The translations under genes were made by a program, and so were the position numbers. Of a DNA stretch of 9,780 nt, positions 1-5,809 are shown in pieces. The stretch's first letter is position 1. Each line of letters begins with the position of its first letter. This stretch comes from an uncultured beta proteobacterium (GTDB taxonomy: Bacteria > Pseudomonadota > Gammaproteobacteria > Burkholderiales > Burkholderiaceae). Under the pieces are notes generated by a model. It had not been told where the DNA came from. It worked only from the letters and a program-made list of their open reading frames with translations, and ran no database searches. Location of the stretch: NCBI GenBank assembly GCA_903843315.1, contig CAIMPQ010000146.1, forward strand, positions 1 to 9,780. Reading direction: 5' to 3'.

Positions 1-447
1 GCCCTCTTCAAAATGGTCTAAATAATTCCAACCTACGCAGTAAATATTGCTTTGTGGCTTTGGTATTGGTGATAACAAAACTACTTGGTTCACATTCACT
101 AATTTGGAACCACGATTTTTGAAAATAGCCGCTAATTCCATCAAACCACTATTGCCTGCGGTAGCCAAAGAAATCATGGAGCTAGGATCAAAAGACAGTT
201 GCACTTTTTGGCGTGCAGCTTCTGCGGGAATATCAATGACCAAGCCATCATTCGTCACCAGACCCAATCTAGATGTTGCACCCATTTTAGGTATGTAGTT
301 GGCAATACGAAAGCCTGCTTTACCTGTCATAGGCTCCACCACTATAGATTGACGATCACCTGGGGCGGCGAGTGCATTGGAAATAAATATGCCGCTCATT
401 GCTGCTGATGCGCCTAATTTAAGGGCATCCCTCCGGTTTGTATCCAC
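1..447 (-). CDS. Fumarylacetoacetate hydrolase (FAH) family protein with Tat-like signal, N-terminal part
   Basis: I translated this by hand: 149 codons are open from a GTG at 447 to the left edge, so the C-terminal half and stop lie outside. Residues 1-28 look like a Tat signal: twin arginine R5-R6 in NRRDALK, a hydrophobic stretch (about 11-24) and a cleavage site near ALA-A (25-28). Residues 46-125 resemble the N-terminal region of FAH-family proteins. Residues 134-148 (NIYCVGWNYLDHFEE) match the conserved entry into the FAH catalytic fold, usually written like VGxNYxxHxxE. The family hydrolyses or decarboxylates C-C bonds in dicarbonyl compounds with a divalent metal. The metal-binding acidic residues are beyond the window, so activity and substrate cannot be judged. 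The GTG start is supported by AGGAG 5 nt upstream. Export to the periplasm is inferred from the signal and is unusual for this normally cytoplasmic family. Confidence 0.85.
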   Translation of the reverse strand, partial: MDTNRRDALKLGASAAMSGIFISNALAAPGDRQSIVVEPMTGKAGFRIANYIPKMGATSRLGLVTNDGLVIDIPAEAARQKVQLSFDPSSMISLATAGNSGLMELAAIFKNRGSKLVNVNQVVLLSPIPKPQSNIYCVGWNYLDHFEEG

Positions 448-452
448 AACAT

Positions 453-457
453 CTCCT
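453..457 (-). promoter_or_regulatory. Ribosome binding site fixing the GTG start of the FAH-family gene
   Basis: The minus strand reads AGGAG, followed after 5 nt by GTG at 447. An ATG inside the spacer is in another frame, so this site supports GTG as the true start. Confidence 0.7.
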
Positions 458-477
458 TTATTGATTTTTAGTATTTT

Positions 478-506
478 TATTATTGTTTAATAAAACAATC
501 TGTCAT
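478..506 (-). promoter_or_regulatory. Candidate sigma-70 promoter of the FAH-family gene
   Basis: On the minus strand, ATGACA (501-506) is a -35-like hexamer and ATAATA (478-483) a -10-like hexamer, 17 nt apart; shifting by one base gives TAATAA. It reads towards the start at 447. The inverted repeat at 482-499 fills almost the whole spacer, so a bound protein there would block the polymerase. This was judged by eye only. Confidence 0.4.
482..499. repeat. Perfect inverted repeat, possible operator
   Basis: ATTGTTT (482-488) and AAACAAT (493-499) are exact reverse complements separated by AATA. The element lies between the divergent genes at 447 and 568 and inside the candidate promoter spacer. 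With no GC pairs to speak of and no U-tract, a terminator is unlikely; a transcription-factor site is the better guess. Confidence 0.5.
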
Positions 507-567
507 AAATACTAATCCCAAAATAGAAAATTGGGCAGGATTTGCTAAATTTGACTATTCTTCTCTG

Positions 568-873
568 ATGCAACCATCCTATTTACACTTGATAGCCTAT
601 GCCTTTGCCTTAGTGTGCTTATGCGCTTGCGAACGCGATACCCACACTACCTGGTCATGCAACTCTCCGACAGAAGCCAAGGTTTCGATGGTCCTCAGAA
701 AAGCCCAAATGGAATTGAAAGATATTAATCTCGACTATTGTGGCAGCCTTGGTAACCAAAGCTACTTTGATCAGAAGTGCCCCGCGCTGACTCAGGACTC
801 TAGATATGAATTTACGCCCTCATCAGGGGTACTTAAGACTGGCAGTCAGGATTACCAATGCGCTGCACTCTAA
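568..873 (+). CDS. Small Cys-rich putative lipoprotein, unknown function
   Basis: The 101-residue product starts with a hydrophobic segment (about 6-20) ending in L18-C19-A20-C21, a plausible lipobox with C21 as the lipidated cysteine. The mature part has four more cysteines (31, 58, 71, 98), enough for two disulfides in the periplasm. I do not recognise the family. No Shine-Dalgarno precedes the ATG and no other in-frame start lies close upstream. A TGCTAAATT sequence (543-551) resembles an extended -10 element and would give a very short leader. The Trp-rich gene follows after 15 nt, so the two are probably co-transcribed. Being real is likely but not certain: the signal and cysteine pattern support it. 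Confidence 0.6.
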   Translation: MQPSYLHLIAYAFALVCLCACERDTHTTWSCNSPTEAKVSMVLRKAQMELKDINLDYCGSLGNQSYFDQKCPALTQDSRYEFTPSSGVLKTGSQDYQCAAL

Positions 874-888
874 ATTCTGCATTTACCA

Positions 889-1110
889 ATGAATAACATA
901 AGCCCCAAAAAACTATTGCTGAGCAAATGGACGGCTGTTCAACCGATTGCTAAACAAAAACATTTTTTGGTAAGCAAAGTCATTTATCCAGAGCCTCCCA
1001 ATGAGAAAATTGAATTCGTAGAAATTGAAGCAGTCTATTCTAAAAAAACAGCTCTGATTCCTTGGCGTGATCTCACCAATAGTGAATTGTGGTTGCAGGG
1101 CTGGAAATAA
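889..1110 (+). CDS. TIGR02450 (DUF2389) family Trp-rich protein
   Basis: The 73-residue protein carries the family pattern from end to end: KKLLLSKWTAVQP (7-19), KHFLVSKV (24-31), an EFVEIEAV strand (42-49) and the closing PWRDL...LWLQGWK (59-73). It has three or four conserved tryptophans and no signal or membrane segment, so it should be cytoplasmic. Its biochemical role is unknown; homologues occur in proteobacteria and cyanobacteria. It follows the small lipoprotein gene by 15 nt and has no clear Shine-Dalgarno, so translation may depend on the upstream gene. A hairpin begins 5 nt after its stop. Confidence 0.85.
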   Translation: MNNISPKKLLLSKWTAVQPIAKQKHFLVSKVIYPEPPNEKIEFVEIEAVYSKKTALIPWRDLTNSELWLQGWK

Positions 1111-1135
1111 AAAACCGCCTCTGGATTTGAGGCGG
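1109..1135 (-). terminator. Rho-independent terminator for the phasin-like gene, possibly bidirectional
   Basis: CCGCCTC (1115-1121) pairs with GAGGCGG (1129-1135) over a 7-nt loop. Read on the minus strand the stem is followed by six T (from 1114 to 1109), an ideal terminator for the gene ending at 1166. On the plus strand only a weak T-rich tail (CTTAGCTTT) follows, so it may also stop the convergent gene, less efficiently. The U-tract overlaps the stop codon of the gene at 889-1110. Confidence 0.85.
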
Positions 1136-1165
1136 CTTAGCTTTCAGTCTTTTGAATTAATTTCG

Positions 1166-1693
1166 TTAATCAGACTTCTTTTTTGAGGCAGGCGATCTCT
1201 TCACTAATTCTTCGATGTTTTTTTCCGCTGCATCAGCAACCTCATTAACAATTCGTCGACCTTCTTTAAACATATTCTGACCCGTTGTAGACATCTCACT
1301 AACCACCTTTGACAACTTATCAGCATGCGAAGGCATTTTATTTTCCGCATCTTCAAGCCAGGTGACTAGGGATGCACGAACCTTCTCCAGATGCTTCTCA
1401 GTTTCATCAGCAGCGCTATCGCCCAATTCCTTCAATACCGATTTGACTTTCTTTTGATACACAGCAGCACGTTTAGCCGCCTCTTTAGTAGCATCCTCTT
1501 GTAAGCTCTTGAGCTTCTCTAGATCATTTTTAGCCGCTGACTTAGCACTATCAAGCGCATTTTTCATGCCCCACTCCATCTCAGCTATATGGTGCTCACT
1601 GAGTTTCTTGGCGGCCTCTAAAAGAGTATGTGAATAGTCAAAAAGTTCTTTCGCTTTTTCTCGTTGCCATTTTTGCAAATCCTTTGCATCCAT
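1166..1693 (-). CDS. Phasin-like protein
   Basis: The 175 residues are nearly all predicted amphipathic helix: rich in Ala, Lys, Glu and Leu, few aromatics, no signal or transmembrane segment. The stretch NDLEKLKSLQEDATKEAAKR (56-75) and the helix after it resemble phasins, which coat polyhydroxyalkanoate granules and control their number and size. The tail SPASKKKSD is the short basic end seen on many phasins. AGGAG lies 9 nt before the ATG. A weak promoter could be TTGGCA (1762-1767) with TATAGA (1741-1746) on the minus strand, though the 15-nt spacer is short. Because low-complexity helices look alike, another coiled-coil or apolipoprotein-like protein is possible. No PHA synthase or other pha gene is nearby. 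Confidence 0.65.
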   Translation of the reverse strand: MDAKDLQKWQREKAKELFDYSHTLLEAAKKLSEHHIAEMEWGMKNALDSAKSAAKNDLEKLKSLQEDATKEAAKRAAVYQKKVKSVLKELGDSAADETEKHLEKVRASLVTWLEDAENKMPSHADKLSKVVSEMSTTGQNMFKEGRRIVNEVADAAEKNIEELVKRSPASKKKSD

Positions 1694-1786
1694 TTTTTTG
1701 CTCTCCTAAAGTAGGTGTTGGTGAAATCTTTCATATCTACTCTATACCCAAATAGCCAAACTGCCAATTCCCCTACGCCCGAGTAT

Positions 1787-1792
1787 TAAAAT
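1787..1792 (+). promoter_or_regulatory. Candidate -10 element placing transcription start at the haemoglobin ATG
   Basis: TAAAAT matches the -10 consensus at five of six positions. Its last base is 7 nt before the A of the ATG at 1799, so transcription would begin at or next to the start codon. No convincing -35 is visible at the right distance. Confidence 0.35.
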
Positions 1793-1798
1793 TAGTCC

Positions 1799-2191
1799 AT
1801 GAGTCAAAGACAATCCATTTATGAGGCCATTGGTGGCATTGATAAGGTAGAAGAGCTGGTGGATCGCTTTTACGATCTCATGGCGCTAGAAGTCAATTTT
1901 GGCGAACTCCGAGCCATGCATCCACTGGATCTTTCCAACTCTAGAGAAAAGCTTAAATTTTTCCTGACTGGCTGGATGGGTGGTCCAGATATCTACTCTC
2001 CAAAATATGGACACCCTATGCTGCGGGCGAGACACCTACCCTTTAAAATTGGTATGAAAGAACGGAATCAGTGGCTGGCCTGCATGTACCAAGCACTCGC
2101 AGATTGTGGCATTGAAGGAAATATTGCCAAGCAACTCGAAGAGTCTTTCTTCAATACTGCTGACTGGATGAGAAATCAAGCAAGCAAGTAA
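1799..2191 (+). CDS. Group II truncated haemoglobin (trHbO type)
   Basis: The 130-residue length and motif order fit 2/2 globins of group II: YEAIGG (8-13), RFYDLM (23-28, with Tyr B10 at Y25), the block GWMGGPDIYSPKYGHPMLR (58-76), proximal haem ligand His F8 at H79 in RARHLPF, and the invariant Trp G8 at W92 in QWLACM. His41 (in MHPLD) sits where the mycobacterial protein has Tyr CD1; His at this site is known in the group. Proposed roles are oxygen, NO or peroxide chemistry in the cytoplasm. There is no Shine-Dalgarno before the ATG, and a -10-like box sits at the distance expected for a leaderless transcript. It is convergent with the tctC gene 15 nt beyond its stop, with no strong terminator between them. 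Confidence 0.95.
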   Translation: MSQRQSIYEAIGGIDKVEELVDRFYDLMALEVNFGELRAMHPLDLSNSREKLKFFLTGWMGGPDIYSPKYGHPMLRARHLPFKIGMKERNQWLACMYQALADCGIEGNIAKQLEESFFNTADWMRNQASK

Positions 2192-2206
2192 CGCGTTAAG
2201 CAGAAG

Positions 2207-3199
2207 CTAGTCCAGCTTTGCCCCAGCCTGTTTAACTGCCTTTGCCCAGCGGGGCATTTCTGCTGCCAGGAACTTGGAAAATTGCTCAGCATTTAAATAA
2301 GCGGGATCAGCCCCCTGATCAATCATCTTTTTTTGAACTTCTGAAGACTCTAAGGTCTCTTTGAATGCCTGACTCAATTTATTAGTTACCTCTGGAGGGG
2401 TGCCTCTTGGCGCCAAAATTCCATAAAACCCTACAACCTCAAAATTGGCGACTCCCGTCTCAATCACAGTGGGCGTATTGGGTAATGCGGGATTACGTTT
2501 GACGCTGGTTACCGCTAATGCCTTCACCTTACCCTGCTTTGCATAATTTGCCGCCTGGGGTACAGACTCCGCCATAAATTGGACGTGCCCGGCAATCAAA
2601 TCTGTGAAAGCGGGTGCGCTCCCCTTAAATGGGATGTGCACCATAAAAATACCCGTCTCACTCTTTAACATTTCTGGAACCAAATGAGAAATACCGCCAT
2701 TACCTGCAGAACCATAATTCAATTTGCCAGGATTGGCTTTCGCGTACGCAATAAACTCCTTTAAGGTATTCGCTGGCACATCCTTATTAACTATTAATGC
2801 CAATGGCTGCTGAGCAGTTCTTGCGATGGGCTGAAAATCTCTCAAAGTTTCGTAAGGTGGATTTGAATAAATGGCAGGGTTGATTACCATCGTGCCTGTA
2901 TTGGCCAGGAGAACTGTATATCCATCAGCTGGCGACTGAGCCACAAATTGCGCTCCTACTGTTCCGCCAGCGCCAGCCTTGTAATCCACAATAACGGTTT
3001 GACCCAAGCTAGTCTGTAATTTATCCACGAGAAGACGAATATGCGCATCTAAAGGACCGCCCGCTGGAAAACCGATAATAATTTTGATTGGCTTTTCTGG
3101 ATAGACCGCCTGCACATGAAAAGACAAGGACAGCAGGCCGCTAAGCAGCAATATCCTGATACATTGTGTGGGCTTATTCATAGAAATTACTGATTTCAT
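2207..3199 (-). CDS. Bug/TctC-family tripartite tricarboxylate transporter substrate-binding protein
   Basis: The 330 residues start with a Sec signal (basic start, hydrophobic 15-28, cleavage near VQA-V at 29-32). The mature protein opens with YPEKPIKIIIGFPAGGPLD (33-51), the family hallmark containing the ligand-contacting loop. Later conserved blocks are NYGSAGNGG, the HIPFKGSAPA stretch and the closing MPRWAKAVKQAGAKLD. Such periplasmic proteins bind carboxylates or amides and deliver them to a TctAB permease. No tctA or tctB is here, which is normal for Burkholderiales, where Bug genes are numerous and scattered. Ligand cannot be predicted. The start is ambiguous: the first ATG (3199) has GAGG about 17 nt away, while Met7 (3181) would also keep the signal peptide. 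It is divergent from terC, 45 nt apart. Confidence 0.93.
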   Translation of the reverse strand: MKSVISMNKPTQCIRILLLSGLLSLSFHVQAVYPEKPIKIIIGFPAGGPLDAHIRLLVDKLQTSLGQTVIVDYKAGAGGTVGAQFVAQSPADGYTVLLANTGTMVINPAIYSNPPYETLRDFQPIARTAQQPLALIVNKDVPANTLKEFIAYAKANPGKLNYGSAGNGGISHLVPEMLKSETGIFMVHIPFKGSAPAFTDLIAGHVQFMAESVPQAANYAKQGKVKALAVTSVKRNPALPNTPTVIETGVANFEVVGFYGILAPRGTPPEVTNKLSQAFKETLESSEVQKKMIDQGADPAYLNAEQFSKFLAAEMPRWAKAVKQAGAKLD

Positions 3200-3244
3200 T
3201 TACTTAGATACACTTTACCTCACACCTACTGAAACCTATAAAAA

Positions 3245-4009
3245 ATGATCGAAAGCTTTTTGCAACTCATTAGTGACCCCAATGCCTGGATCGCATTTTT
3301 AACACTTTCTGCCTTAGAGATCATTCTGGGTATCGATAACATTATTTTCATTAGCGTTATCGCAAATAGACTACCTATAGAGATCCGTGAAAAAGTACGT
3401 CGCTTTGGTCTCATTTTTGCTTTAGTTACTCGTATCTTGTTATTGCTGAGTTTGTCTTGGGTCATGAGTCTAACCAACCCACTATTCACGATTACTGAAC
3501 ATGCCATTAGTGGTAGAGATCTGATCTTACTTTTAGGTGGCTTCTTCTTAATCTGGAAAGCCTCAAAAGAGATCTACACCGAAGTAGAGGTGGGTGATCA
3601 CAATGACGAAACTGGGGCTGGTGACAGTCAAAGCGCAGCCAAATCCATGACGGCACTCTTCATTGGATCTGTCGTTCAAATCGGCCTTCTCGATATCATC
3701 TTCTCCTTGGATAGCGTGATTACCGCAGTAGGTATGGTTGATGAAATTAGCGTCATGATTGCTGCTGTTCTAGCGTCAGTGATCATCATGCTCATTGCGG
3801 CAAAGCCAATAGGCGACTTTGTCCATCGCCACCCCTCTATCAAGGTTTTAGCCCTATCTTTTCTTACCGTCGTAGGCGTGGTACTGATTGCTGAGGGAAT
3901 GGGGGTTCATATCCCCAAAGGCTATGTCTATGTGGCAATGGCGTTCTCGCTCTCGGTAGAACTTTTAAACATCCGTTCGCGTGAAAAAAAGAAAAAGCCC
4001 AGAGTCTAA
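3245..4009 (+). CDS. TerC-family integral membrane protein
   Basis: The 254-residue protein has about seven membrane segments (near 14-40, 54-76, 92-106, 136-165, 168-186, 200-216, 226-242). Family signatures are clear: LEIILGIDNIIFISV (24-38) and LLDIIFSLDSVITAVGMV (148-165), each with membrane-buried acidic residues (E25, D31; D150, D156), plus HIPKGYVYVAMAFSLSVELLN (222-242). It belongs to the YgdQ-like short TerC branch. TerC proteins are linked to tellurite resistance and, in Bacillus, manganese export; substrate here is inference. The C-terminus is a lysine run (REKKKKPR) encoded by an A-tract. No Shine-Dalgarno precedes the ATG (CCTATAAAAAATG). I saw no manganese riboswitch upstream; only 45 nt separate it from the divergent tctC start. 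Confidence 0.93.
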   Translation: MIESFLQLISDPNAWIAFLTLSALEIILGIDNIIFISVIANRLPIEIREKVRRFGLIFALVTRILLLLSLSWVMSLTNPLFTITEHAISGRDLILLLGGFFLIWKASKEIYTEVEVGDHNDETGAGDSQSAAKSMTALFIGSVVQIGLLDIIFSLDSVITAVGMVDEISVMIAAVLASVIIMLIAAKPIGDFVHRHPSIKVLALSFLTVVGVVLIAEGMGVHIPKGYVYVAMAFSLSVELLNIRSREKKKKPRV

Positions 4010-4032
4010 TTATCTGAGTACCTAGAGGGCTT
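3984..4032 (-). terminator. Possible terminator of the flavoprotein gene inside the terC 3' end
   Basis: On the minus strand AAGCCC (4032-4027) pairs with GGGCTT (4000-3995), followed by a T-rich run (TTTTTCTTTTTTT to 3984). The loop is 26 nt and the stem only 6 bp, so it is weak. The T-run is the complement of the A-rich codons for the terC lysine tail, and the first stem arm lies within the last codons of the flavoprotein gene. Confidence 0.35.
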
Positions 4033-5242
4033 GTGCGCAAACAAATCCACTTGCCCAGGCCCACTGAAAATTATGACCCCCAAGGTGGCCAGTAACATCT
4101 ACACACTCGCCAATAAAAAATAATCCTGGGTTCTGCCGCGACATCATGGTTTGACCATCGAGATCTTTGGTGTCGACTCCACCTAGCATGACCTCCGCCT
4201 TTTTCCAGCCCAATGTACCAGCTGGCTTAACGGACCAATTCGTAATCAATTCTTTGAGGGCTTGGCGATCTTTTTTTGAAACCTCTGCCCACTTACGACC
4301 CGTTACATTTTTCTGCTCTGCAAACGCTTTAGCTAAGCGCTGTGGTAAGACTGAAGCCAAAATTGTCTCTGCTGATTTCAGTCGATTATCTTCATCATTA
4401 AAAAGCACATCACAATTAAATCCATTAGCTCGCTCGACAGCACCCAACCAATCAATATGGATGGGCTCGCCCTCTGTCCAATAGCTACTTGCTTGCAGAA
4501 CTGCAGGCCCAGATAAACCTTTGTGAGTTAACAAAACGTCCTCGTTAAATCGACAAGCGCCGTAACGATGCCCTTTTGAGCCAGAAGCGATACGAACGGG
4601 GACGCTTAAGCCAGCCAACTCATTTAGACTACCAAATGTCTCTGCCGTAAATGAAAGTGGGACTAAGGCTGGCCTTGGCTCCACTACATTCAAGCCAAAT
4701 TGTTTAGCGATATCTAAAGAATAGGCTGTAGCACCAATCGCTGGTACCGGCAGTCCACCTGTAGCCATCACAAGTGATTTGGTTTTTTCAACTCCAGCAT
4801 CTGTGCGTAATACCCAGTTACCCCCTTCTTGCGCAATGGACTCGACAAGAACTGGATTGCGAATAGTAACATTGCCTTTTCTACATTCTGACATTAATAA
4901 ATCAATGATTTGCTTAGCAGAGTCATCGCAAAATAATTGTCCTTGATGCTTCTCGTGATATTCAATCCCATACGACGCCACAAGCTTGATAAATTCACTC
5001 GAAGGGTATTTAGCTAAGGCGCTTTTGACAAAATGCGGGTTCAGTGAGAGAAAGTTGGCAGGACTGCTATGAAGATTCGTAAAATTACAGCGTCCTCCTC
5101 CACTAATCCGAATCTTCTCACCGAGCACTGGCGCATGATCCAGGACCAATACTTTTTTGCCAAGCTGTCCGGCAACTCCAGCGCAAAATAGACCTGCCGC
5201 ACCACCGCCAACGATGACGGCATCCCATACTTTACTCATCAC
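4022..5242 (-). CDS. HI0933/YhiN-family FAD-binding flavoprotein (BaiN-like)
   Basis: The 406-residue product shows the dinucleotide-binding GGGAAG (12-17), the family hallmark GEKIRISGGGRCNFTN (41-56), an ATGG motif in the MATGGLPVPAIG stretch, a late GGVDTKDLDGQTM block, and the C-terminal FAD-contacting FFIGECVDVTGHLGGHNFQW (375-394). Length is normal for the family. It should be a cytoplasmic flavoprotein oxidoreductase; the reaction in most bacteria is unknown, and BaiN of gut clostridia is a bile-acid-related exception. The first codon counted is GTG (5242), directly after the TAA of the channel gene; the next codon is ATG (5239), which I consider the likelier start (405 residues). No clear Shine-Dalgarno is seen, so translational coupling with the upstream channel gene is probable. 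It converges on terC with a 12-nt gap. Confidence 0.92.
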   Translation of the reverse strand: MMSKVWDAVIVGGGAAGLFCAGVAGQLGKKVLVLDHAPVLGEKIRISGGGRCNFTNLHSSPANFLSLNPHFVKSALAKYPSSEFIKLVASYGIEYHEKHQGQLFCDDSAKQIIDLLMSECRKGNVTIRNPVLVESIAQEGGNWVLRTDAGVEKTKSLVMATGGLPVPAIGATAYSLDIAKQFGLNVVEPRPALVPLSFTAETFGSLNELAGLSVPVRIASGSKGHRYGACRFNEDVLLTHKGLSGPAVLQASSYWTEGEPIHIDWLGAVERANGFNCDVLFNDEDNRLKSAETILASVLPQRLAKAFAEQKNVTGRKWAEVSKKDRQALKELITNWSVKPAGTLGWKKAEVMLGGVDTKDLDGQTMMSRQNPGLFFIGECVDVTGHLGGHNFQWAWASGFVCAQAL

Positions 5243-5755
5243 TTATTTGAAGCGATCAATAATTTCAGAAGAAATATTGAGCTTATGCATATGAAGTTTA
5301 GTGTAAGCCTGACGGAAATTCCTGGTCATTGAAATCATGACTGAGGCGGTCCAAGCAAAGGCAAACATACCCGAGAAAGCAATAATGACTGCTAACATTT
5401 TCCAGCCCTCTGGAAGGATGTCCTCCATAAAGCCCATCGCTGTATAGGTGCTGCCACTAAATAGAATACTTTGTCCCAGGGTAGGCAACAAACTTAACGC
5501 ATAGATGGCAAGTCCCCAGAGGACAATTTCGGCAATATGGGTAATGAATAAACAAAATACACTGATATAGAAACTCAACGCTACATCAGAATATTTCTTC
5601 TCAGATAAATATAGAAAAGTTTTTACCTCGTAGCGCTTAGAAATTTGTAATAAAAGTGCACCATGAAAAACCATCACGACTAAAAGTATGGCAGCGCCAA
5701 TGAGATAGCTCGGTAAGTCTAGAGAAGTGGCAATACTGGTGTTCTGTGGATTCAT
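5243..5755 (-). CDS. Small ion-channel-like membrane protein (two-helix pore domain, atypical filter)
   Basis: The 170 residues hold hydrophobic segments at about 17-38, 60-90 and 119-143, with a re-entrant-looking loop at 96-114. The layout fits the Ion_trans_2 (two-TM potassium channel) fold with one extra N-terminal helix: the pore loop SGSTYTAMGFMEDILP (100-115) falls between the last two helices, as in bacterial relatives with TYTTLGYGD-type filters. Here the GYGD part reads G108-F-M-E, so the second filter glycine is Met and the following Asp is Glu. Potassium selectivity is therefore doubtful. AAAGG lies 8 nt before the ATG. It sits 54 nt after the LOG-family gene and its stop abuts the flavoprotein start, suggesting one transcript. 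Channel family assignment is fairly good, ion selectivity unknown. Confidence 0.7.
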   Translation of the reverse strand: MNPQNTSIATSLDLPSYLIGAAILLVVMVFHGALLLQISKRYEVKTFLYLSEKKYSDVALSFYISVFCLFITHIAEIVLWGLAIYALSLLPTLGQSILFSGSTYTAMGFMEDILPEGWKMLAVIIAFSGMFAFAWTASVMISMTRNFRQAYTKLHMHKLNISSEIIDRFK

Positions 5756-5809
5756 AAATAAGCCTTTAGATCATTTTACAGGTGACCCGCACCCTCTCCC
5801 GCGCCCTCT

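Noticed and set aside
47..408. Plus-strand open frames of 83 and 69 codons
   Set aside because: They lie opposite the FAH-family gene, whose minus-strand translation has clear family motifs; they are shadows.
2192..2220. A terminator between the haemoglobin and tctC genes
   Set aside because: Only a 4-bp AAGC/GCTT pairing with no proper U-tract is visible.
3237..3242. TATAAA as the terC -10 box
   Set aside because: It is 2 nt before the ATG, so transcription would start inside the coding region.
3200..3244. A manganese (yybP-ykoY type) riboswitch ahead of terC
   Set aside because: Only 45 nt separate terC from the divergent gene and I see no hairpin resembling that element; it would have to lie inside tctC.
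5756..5809. A terminator or promoter between the LOG and channel genes
   Set aside because: The purine-rich GGGAGAGGGTGCGGG stretch on the minus strand forms no clear stem and no paired promoter hexamers are visible.
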